DNA of 64,000 nt, taken from an uncultured Phascolarctobacterium sp. GTDB lineage: Bacteria > Bacillota > Negativicutes > Acidaminococcales > Acidaminococcaceae. The notes under the pieces are model-generated. The model was not told the DNA's origin. It made no database searches and was given only the letters and a program-made list of their open reading frames with translations. The stretch lies in contig NZ_CAAGLX010000011.1 in the NCBI RefSeq assembly GCF_900770955.1, positions 186,001 to 250,000 of the forward strand, given 5' to 3'. Position 1 is the first letter of the stretch. Every line of letters begins with the position of its first letter. Below are positions 58,901 to 64,000 of the stretch, in pieces. Position numbers and translations under genes: made by a program.

Positions 58901-60207
58901 CACGTTTGGGAATCCTGCCGGCGCTTACCAAAATGGTTGAATGGGGCGTAGGCGATACGCAGGGCAAAATCCGTCTGGCCGGTACGCTGGAGGAGCCGCT
59001 GCTTTTCGGTTCTGTTAAAATAGCCGGCGGCAGTGTTAAGGCTAAGTATATCAACACAGTCTTTGATGATATTAATCTGGATGTGTTGTTTAACGGCAAT
59101 ACTGTACAGCTGAAGAATCTTTCTGCTAAATTAGGCAAGGGCACGCTCAGTGCCGAAGGCAGCTATGCACTGCATACCGATGCTGATACAGCCTACAGTC
59201 TGCATATCAAGGCAGATAAGGCGCAGCTGGCCTCCAAGATTTTCACCGGTACGATTACGAGTGATGTAACCTTGCAGCCGGAGCAATATCCGGATATGAA
59301 AAACCGTAAGGGCAACGGTGAGCCGCCTATGACGTTCCGCCCGCGGCTTGCCGGCAGTTTGCGTCTGGATGATGTTCTTATTAATATGCCGACAGTTCCC
59401 GAGCTGAGCGAGGGGGACAGCAATATCGGCCTGGATATGAAGCTTGTGCTGGGGCCGAAGGTACATCTGTACAACAGCTATCTGTATGATATCTGGCTTA
59501 AGGGCGGCATTGATATCAAGGGCAGCACGCTCTTCCCAATGATTGACGGTACGATTAAAGCTGATAAGGGCACTGTTAAATATTTACGTACCGACTTTAA
59601 GCTGAATCAGGCAGGTTTGGTATGGGTTGATCCCGGAAGCTTTTTACCGAACGTAAATCTTGACAGCACAGCGCGCTTCAGCCGTTACAACATTTTTATG
59701 AAGATTAACGGCCCCGTAAGCGAAATGGATTTGCAGCTGACAAGTGATCCGCCGCTGACACAAAATACGATTGTGCGTATGCTGACGCTGCAGCGTGAAA
59801 GTGCAGGCAGTAACGAGGTTACCGGTGATGATATGGCAAATCTGATGACTGTCGGCCTGCAGATGACAGTGCTGGGTGACGTGGAGATGTTTGTCAAACA
59901 GACATTGGGACTTGACCAGTTCCGTATCTATACCGGCAAAACACGCTCTGGTATCGGCTTTGAAAGCGCTTACGACCGGAATAAAGAGTTGACGGCAGAT
60001 GAGAAAAACCAGTATAATGTTTTAGTAAGCAAATATCTTAATGATAATTTTATGCTTGGTTATACAACAAGCTTTGATGCTGTTGACAGAAGCATTTTCG
60101 GACAGTACGATATCAGTAAGCACATGAATATCACTTATTCACGCAGCTACGATATGTCGAGGGATCCGAAGGACTGGTATGGCTTGGAATATAAGATTTC
60201 GTTTTAA
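55918..60207 (+). CDS. tamB: TamB (translocation and assembly module, DUF490)
   Basis: A very large AsmA-like protein of 1429 residues that bridges inner and outer membranes and is linked to lipid transport and outer-membrane assembly. The N-terminal anchor (about 5-27) is followed by an extended beta structure of repeating strands, such as LAVDKGELVVTMPQGKW and NLDNTMQIKGSLSHPYIHGEV. The C-terminal DUF490 domain (about 1100-1429) has GSTLFPMIDGTIKADKGTVKY and LTSDPPLTQNTIVRMLT. It ends in Phe (YKISF). The start is ATG 55918. No TamA gene is adjacent, so BamA downstream probably is the partner, as in other diderm Firmicutes. Confidence 0.93.
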   Translation: MKKYLQFVGALIILLAAGYIFLVHTVMPKYIKQAIPQMQQLAAEYINGSVSIGGLKWEGGLTAELTDVVVKDAKGEKVAELPRTVLTLRPWLAMQKPERALSRIDVMRPKIYLTMNDKNKWNMQNLLKPSDSEETPFYGTLAVDKGELVVTMPQGKWQFGVEGNINGGANPDFAVDLSVTSGADKLKLAGTMTTKGEGRMKLTGDKLALAPYAALAKQYGNVDELQGGLGKLALLYVNKNGKQRFSGEVKLAVLSGKLSLAGEQHSLQLDGLVRADENLVSVSSLDALVDGQKLHLEGEADLRNTDSPSGFGVLSSDALAYKGYKAEKLRVPFDVSKDFVQLHNVSAQYGGGTITANGTYNLKEQVLTADAQLQQVTQSLPGKQQEQVHINGKLAVLAKLVQDKLTLHAAADTMDISWRSLKLNRLAFDGSYDSKGLNIDDLSFFADGGGTLAAKGRVAKDCALAIHGRMADFPIDPVLAAAGQDGRGLCSTGFDVGGTLDAPEFSGMVQLTQAEFMSQKLNEAHGIISMKDNILGFKDFTAHMDQGQHILNGTVNLQGAEPVADLTLTTKNVRIEPLMVLVGKPDIVTGNLDNTMQIKGSLSHPYIHGEVHAADGSTAKQLFNNISGHYAYEDGLLRLQDFVVDAFYGRLTLDGTMTADRRLNFVMDAKNVDLEHLPISDDTIDLGGKVNAKGHLSGTLTAPFFDGEVSSEKITVNGEALTELEGTLASNGRDKNKLNASFKQPYRDDPVNYGLYSADLNLNLVQHYIEGKVENIWGDIGGLLRMARQDYDINGLMQGQLLFSYNGHGEGVKITASADNVKIHDLNYAHMRFDGRIDKGGVLHFDNVRLQEQDGVSDKGIIAVGGSVDFKKKLLDVEVAAVKANPAIVTAVMKDPPEIKGETDMLVQVHGSFDNPQGTASLEIANGSVAGVSVDELTAMLALADDNIKLQQLIATKDAYGVSAAGDIPLDLFRDKNQRHNPDAQMNIVMDLDKARLGILPALTKMVEWGVGDTQGKIRLAGTLEEPLLFGSVKIAGGSVKAKYINTVFDDINLDVLFNGNTVQLKNLSAKLGKGTLSAEGSYALHTDADTAYSLHIKADKAQLASKIFTGTITSDVTLQPEQYPDMKNRKGNGEPPMTFRPRLAGSLRLDDVLINMPTVPELSEGDSNIGLDMKLVLGPKVHLYNSYLYDIWLKGGIDIKGSTLFPMIDGTIKADKGTVKYLRTDFKLNQAGLVWVDPGSFLPNVNLDSTARFSRYNIFMKINGPVSEMDLQLTSDPPLTQNTIVRMLTLQRESAGSNEVTGDDMANLMTVGLQMTVLGDVEMFVKQTLGLDQFRIYTGKTRSGIGFESAYDRNKELTADEKNQYNVLVSKYLNDNFMLGYTTSFDAVDRSIFGQYDISKHMNITYSRSYDMSRDPKDWYGLEYKISF

Positions 60208-60239
60208 GCAAAGAATAATTTACGAGAGGAGGTGAACAG

Positions 60240-60875
60240 ATGCTGCAAGGATATCTGGAAGAGCTGCGCAAGACTTCGCTGCTGGAGCCGGAAGAAGAGT
60301 TGGAGCTTTGGCGGCGTGACGCTGCCGGTGACGAAGCAGCGCATCAGCGCCTGATGACAGCTTACCAGCCGTTGGTTTTCAAAATTGCGTCGAGCTTCAG
60401 GCTGCCTGAGGCCGATACAATGGAGCTGATTCAGGAAGGCATGGTGGGACTGCTGGAAGCGGCGGAAAGCTATGATTATAAGCGGCAGGTAGCCTTCAGC
60501 CTGTTTGCCTCATACCGTATCAGAGGAAGCATGGTAGATTATCTGAGAAACAGCACGGATAAGGGCATGCTTTATCTTGACAGTGAACTGTCCAAGGGCT
60601 TTACATTAAGTGATGCTTTGCCGTCGGAGCTGGCATCTCCCAGCGAGGTGACGGAACAGCATCTGCTCTGCGAAAAGGTGGCGCAGGCGATGGACCGCCT
60701 GCCGCTGAAGGAGCAGCAGGTGCTGCAGGGAATGTATCTGGAGGACAGGCCGGCGCAGGCAGTTGCCGATGCTATTGATGTAAGCCTCGGTCATGTTTAC
60801 CGTCTGCAGAAGCAGGGTGTGCGCCGTATCCGCGGTATGCTTTCCCGCTTTATACATGAATTTAATAAGGAATAG
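60240..60875 (+). CDS. Alternative sigma-70 family factor
   Basis: A 211-residue sigma factor with region 2 (about 38-105: YQPLVFKIASSFRLPEADTMELIQEGMVGLLEAAESYD then FSLFASYRIRGSMVDYLR) and region 4 (about 150-205: LPLKEQQVLQGMYLEDRPAQAVADAIDVSLGHVYRLQKQGVRRI). The region 3 linker is present but short. It starts on AGGAGGTGA 33 bases after tamB, inside the envelope block. It resembles the stress/flagellar group more than the housekeeping factor. Its targets are unknown; control of the block itself is a natural guess. Confidence 0.88.
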   Translation: MLQGYLEELRKTSLLEPEEELELWRRDAAGDEAAHQRLMTAYQPLVFKIASSFRLPEADTMELIQEGMVGLLEAAESYDYKRQVAFSLFASYRIRGSMVDYLRNSTDKGMLYLDSELSKGFTLSDALPSELASPSEVTEQHLLCEKVAQAMDRLPLKEQQVLQGMYLEDRPAQAVADAIDVSLGHVYRLQKQGVRRIRGMLSRFIHEFNKE

Positions 60876-61032
60876 TATTTAGGCTGATAAATAACGAAAA
60901 AAAGCGAAAATGCAAGTTAGCTTTACTAAATCTGTTGTAATCATCTGAAATGACTTGTGAAAACTCAAGGCAGCAGACGATTATATAAGACATAGTTATT
61001 AAAAACAATTATGCACAGAAAGGGGTAAAAGT

Positions 61033-61524
61033 ATGACGCAGTCAAGCCGTACATTGTTTCAACGCATCCGCTGCATAAAGAGCAGTCTGGATAAGGCGGA
61101 GCAAAGCTTTATGGATAATAAGGATATACGGGGCGAGCTTGATTTGATGCTGGCGGAGGCTGAGCTGAAAAATCTGCGTCGGAAGAAGGACCGCCCCTGG
61201 AGCTGGAACCGGCAGGTTCTGGCAGGCTGTGCAGCTGTTTTACTGGTAGTTGCCGGTTTCGGCGGCTGGTGCTTTGCCAGAAACCATTACCGCGCGAAGG
61301 CGCAGGCCACGTTGCCGCCGCCTGTGGCAGCACCTGTTGTCAAGCCGGAGCAAAAAATGCCGGTGCAGGCTGCGGTCCCCAAGACTGCGGCTATACAGAA
61401 GCAGCAAGCTAAGGATACACCGGTACAGGAGAAACAAGGCGCTCCCGACCGTGTTACTATATCTAAAGCCGATATGCACAAATTAGTGCAGTCAGCGCGA
61501 GTTGAGTTGAGTAACTCTAAATGA
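61033..61524 (+). CDS. Single-pass membrane protein of unknown function
   Basis: A 163-residue protein. A charged N-terminal segment of about 60 residues (KSSLDKAEQSFMDNKDIRGELDLMLAEAELKNLRRKK) is followed by a membrane helix (about 65-85, VLAGCAAVLLVVAGFGGWCFA) and an extracytoplasmic part rich in Pro, Ala, Gln and Val. This layout, next to a sigma factor gene, is like membrane anti-sigma factors, but I see no known anti-sigma motif. Its stop overlaps the bamA region by four bases if the upstream ATG is used. The start follows AAGGGGT. Confidence 0.6.
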   Translation: MTQSSRTLFQRIRCIKSSLDKAEQSFMDNKDIRGELDLMLAEAELKNLRRKKDRPWSWNRQVLAGCAAVLLVVAGFGGWCFARNHYRAKAQATLPPPVAAPVVKPEQKMPVQAAVPKTAAIQKQQAKDTPVQEKQGAPDRVTISKADMHKLVQSARVELSNSK

Positions 61525-61544
61525 AATATGAGGAGGAATATCAA

Positions 61545-63413
61545 TTGAAGAAACAAAAATTATGGCGGCCTCTGACAGTAGGCCTGACAGCAATGATGCT
61601 GGCCGCACCTGTCTATGCCCAAGAAATTCAGACACCTGCTATGGGTGCTGATACCTCTGTAACGCAGACTGCACCGTCACAACATCAGGAGGAAAACAAG
61701 CTGGCTCCTTACATTGGCAAGACCATTACCAAGCAGATTATTGAGGGTAATGTTACTGTGCCTGAGGCTGAAATTGCCGCTGCTTTGAAAACCAAACCCG
61801 GCATGCAGTTTACCGAAGCAGGCCTGAGCGAGGATTTGAGCGCTATTTATGATCTGGGCTGGTTCTATGACCTGCGTCCGGAATTCAAGACGGTACCTGA
61901 AGGCGTACAGGTAATTTACCATGTTATGGAAAACCCTGTATACCAAAAAACAGATGTTGAAGGCAACACTGTATTGAACAAGCAAAGGGTTGCAAGCTTC
62001 TTTGATCTGGAGCAGGGCAAAATTGCCAACCTGAAGGATATTAATAAATGCGTACAGAAGCTGGAAGAGGAATACCGTTCCAACGGCTATATTTTGGCGC
62101 GTGTTACCGACGTGCATATGGAAAAGGACGGCACTCTGAAGGTTGCTGTCAACGAAGGCATTGTTGAAGGCTTCAAGGTTAAGGGCAACGTAAAAACCAA
62201 GGATTATGTTGTTACCCGTGAAATGAAGCTGAAAAAAGGCGAGCCCTTCAATGCCAAGGCTGCCCGCCGCAGCATGCAGCGCGTATATAACCTGGGCTAT
62301 TTTGAAGACGTTAATATTAAGCTGAACCCTGGCCGTGAGCCGAACGGTGTTGAAGTAGAAATTTCCGTAGTAGAAATGAACACCGGTACCTTTGGTATCG
62401 GCGCAGGCTACAGCAATGCCGACGGCTTTGTAGGCATGGTTTCCATCGGCGATAAGAACTTCCGCGGTATCGGTGACAAGATTAACCTGCGTTGGGAGTT
62501 CGGCGGCGAGGATAACAAGAACTATGACTTCAGCTATACCCGTCCCTGGCTGGACAGCAAGGAAACCAGCGCTACCATTAACCTTTACGATATCACCAAC
62601 GAATATGCCGACTACAATAGCGATGGTGATGAAATTGCGCGCTACGACAAAAAACGTCGCGGTCAGGAAATTACCTTCAGCCGCAGAACTCATAATGAGT
62701 TCATAAGCAACTACATTACGATTAAAAACCGTGATGATATCTATAAGGGCGAAGCTGACGGCTACGAAAATGATCCTAATCAATATTATGAACCTGGATT
62801 TAACAAGAGTGATAAATTTGAGAAGGACTGGATGCCAGAAAATTATATGGACCGCCGTAAAGAAAACTTCGGTGTTACCCGCAGTATTACCTTCGGCCGT
62901 GTATATGATTCCCGCGACAACGTCTATGATCCGCATGAAGGCAAGCGCATCGGCTACAGCGTAGAATGGGCCGGCGGCATGGGCGGTGACTTTGACTTCA
63001 CCAAATGGACCGCTGACTGGCGCTATTACTTCCGTGCAGGCGGCGAAAGTGTTTGGGCACTGAACCTGGGCGCAGGCTATGCAAGCGGCGATATGCCGTT
63101 GTCTCAACGCTTCACCATGGGCGGCAGCGACACCCTGCGTGGCTATGAGGATGACCAGTTCCGCGGCAACAGCATGCTGAAGGCAACTCTGGAATACCGC
63201 TTCCCGATTGTCAAGAAGGTTCAGGGCGTACTCTTTACCGATAACGGTTATGCATGGGATAAACGCCATGAGGATGAATTTGATATGGGACTGCTCAAGA
63301 ACAGCTACGGCGTAGGTCTGCGTATCAACTCTCCGCTGGGACCGGTTAAGCTGGACTATGGCTACGGCGAGGATGGTGGCAAGTTCCACTTCAGCTTTGG
63401 TGGACAGTTCTGA
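61545..63413 (+). CDS. bamA: Outer-membrane protein assembly factor BamA (Omp85 family)
   Basis: The core of the outer-membrane protein assembly machine. A signal peptide (about 1-25) ends VYA|QE. About three POTRA domains lie between residues 55 and 290 (ITKQIIEGNVTVPEAEI, YQKTDVEGNTVLNKQ, VEGFKVKGNVKTKDYV), fewer than the five of E. coli. The barrel (about 300-622) has GGSDTLRGYEDDQFRGN, the conserved RGF/RGY-type loop, and ends in Phe (SFGGQF). I start at TTG 61545, eight bases after GAGGAGG; ATG 61521 is an alternative, overlapping the upstream gene. The length of 622 residues suits a Negativicutes BamA. Confidence 0.93.
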   Translation: MKKQKLWRPLTVGLTAMMLAAPVYAQEIQTPAMGADTSVTQTAPSQHQEENKLAPYIGKTITKQIIEGNVTVPEAEIAAALKTKPGMQFTEAGLSEDLSAIYDLGWFYDLRPEFKTVPEGVQVIYHVMENPVYQKTDVEGNTVLNKQRVASFFDLEQGKIANLKDINKCVQKLEEEYRSNGYILARVTDVHMEKDGTLKVAVNEGIVEGFKVKGNVKTKDYVVTREMKLKKGEPFNAKAARRSMQRVYNLGYFEDVNIKLNPGREPNGVEVEISVVEMNTGTFGIGAGYSNADGFVGMVSIGDKNFRGIGDKINLRWEFGGEDNKNYDFSYTRPWLDSKETSATINLYDITNEYADYNSDGDEIARYDKKRRGQEITFSRRTHNEFISNYITIKNRDDIYKGEADGYENDPNQYYEPGFNKSDKFEKDWMPENYMDRRKENFGVTRSITFGRVYDSRDNVYDPHEGKRIGYSVEWAGGMGGDFDFTKWTADWRYYFRAGGESVWALNLGAGYASGDMPLSQRFTMGGSDTLRGYEDDQFRGNSMLKATLEYRFPIVKKVQGVLFTDNGYAWDKRHEDEFDMGLLKNSYGVGLRINSPLGPVKLDYGYGEDGGKFHFSFGGQF

Positions 63414-63435
63414 TTTTGCGGAGAATATTTAGGCT

Positions 63436-64000
63436 ATGAAGCTGAATAAGATTCTGTTCTGTGCTGCAATGACAAGCATCTTGCCATTGCAGCATGCTTT
63501 TTCTGCACCGGTTAACAGTGTAGAAGTACAAGTTATAGATACTAACGGCGGCACCAGCCAATTGCTGCTGCAGAAGATGAACGGCAGCATGCAGGTAGTG
63601 GCGGACCAGCTGTTTATTGATAAGGATACGGCGATGATTGCCGCAGCCGGGGAGGACTATGCCCGCCTGCTGACGGAAATCGGCGACAGGGTATTCACCG
63701 GCTACGAGCTTACCGATGTTAAGCTCAATGTAGGCGAAACTACACAGGTGAAGCTGTATGCCCGTCCCTGGAATAAGGTTATCGAAAAACCGTTTATCGA
63801 TTTGCAGTTTTCCGGAGTAGAGCCGCAGACGGCTGCGCTGCTGGAGCGGCGTATTCCTGCGCTGCATGCTCAGCTGGAGCAGGCCATCAGCGGTGCATCG
63901 GTGGATGCGGGTGACTGGGCCGGCGGCGTACTGCGCAAGCTGGTGCGCAGTGAGGTGCAGGCACAGCTGCCGGAATTTAAGCCGGCGGTGGACGTGCTGC
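63436..64000 (+). CDS. Exported protein of unknown function (3' end outside window)
   Basis: An open frame starts at ATG 63436, 22 bases after bamA, and runs off the right edge, giving at least 188 residues. The signal peptide (about 1-24) ends HAFSA|PV. The next part has VNSVEVQVIDTNGGTSQLLL and many strands. I do not recognise it. Its place between bamA and the expected ompH/lpx genes makes an outer-membrane assembly role likely. Confidence 0.75.
   Translation, partial: MKLNKILFCAAMTSILPLQHAFSAPVNSVEVQVIDTNGGTSQLLLQKMNGSMQVVADQLFIDKDTAMIAAAGEDYARLLTEIGDRVFTGYELTDVKLNVGETTQVKLYARPWNKVIEKPFIDLQFSGVEPQTAALLERRIPALHAQLEQAISGASVDAGDWAGGVLRKLVRSEVQAQLPEFKPAVDVL

Noticed and set aside
61677..63389. 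570-codon open frame antisense to bamA
   Set aside because: It lies entirely opposite a gene with clear BamA domains, has no ribosome site, and encodes a biased hydrophobic string typical of a reverse-strand shadow.

Overview
The window looks like chromosome of a diderm Firmicute of the class Negativicutes, with roughly balanced base composition. It mixes Firmicute hallmarks (a Bacillus-type PurR repressor, a Bacillus-type single-chain pyruvate carboxylase, strong AGGAGG ribosome sites, TTG/GTG starts) with a full outer-membrane assembly set (MlaE/F/D, TolC, TamB, BamA, a small beta-barrel protein). A member of the Acidaminococcaceae such as Phascolarctobacterium or Acidaminococcus is my best guess; no rRNA or other marker in the window proves it. 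I see no tRNA, rRNA, CRISPR array or intact transposase.

Layout. 1-690: 3' end of an HNH nuclease gene of the retron/Septu (PtuB-like) type, cut by the left edge. 750-4210: nucleotide-sugar operon manB-galU-galE. 4259-9400 (minus): an unknown 509-residue protein and pyruvate carboxylase. 9629-11479: ftsH. 11480-12030: a gene-poor stretch with a strong promoter, twin palindromes, a terminator and an antisense small ORF. 12031-13218: an MFS exporter. 13429-16980: a compact type II secretion/pilus-like operon in the order F-G-H-I-J-K, without an ATPase or secretin. 17057-24289 (minus): pth, a polysaccharide deacetylase, prs, glmU, purR, a nucleotidyltransferase, a GntR regulator and ispE. 24480-27198: a YitT-type membrane protein, then a Y-family DNA polymerase with a YolD-like partner. 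27276-29134 (minus): a secreted Ntn hydrolase and an outer-membrane barrel. 29610-31805: wecA-wecB. 31882-38766: the F1Fo ATP synthase operon.

38839-40268 (minus): a MarR regulator and a secreted esterase. 40525-42975: an M18 aminopeptidase and two unknown genes. 43135-45439: murA and mreB. 45543-45947: a cluster of small palindromic repeats. 46022-48927: three exported cell-wall or envelope proteins. 49195-51259: a small lipoprotein and an S55 (SpoIVB-type) peptidase. 51357-64000: a continuous envelope-assembly block mlaE-mlaF-mlaD-tolC-tamB-sigma factor-membrane protein-bamA-unknown, running off the right edge.

The most unusual feature is in the ATP synthase operon. There is no separate delta-subunit gene; instead the carboxy-terminal half of delta is fused in frame to the amino terminus of the alpha subunit. 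Because alpha is present in three copies and delta in one, this raises a real stoichiometry question. Other leads are the ATPase-less secretion operon, the sigma factor and single-pass membrane protein inside the outer-membrane assembly block, the promoter/operator/antisense-ORF locus upstream of the MFS gene, and the PtuB-like nuclease at the left edge.
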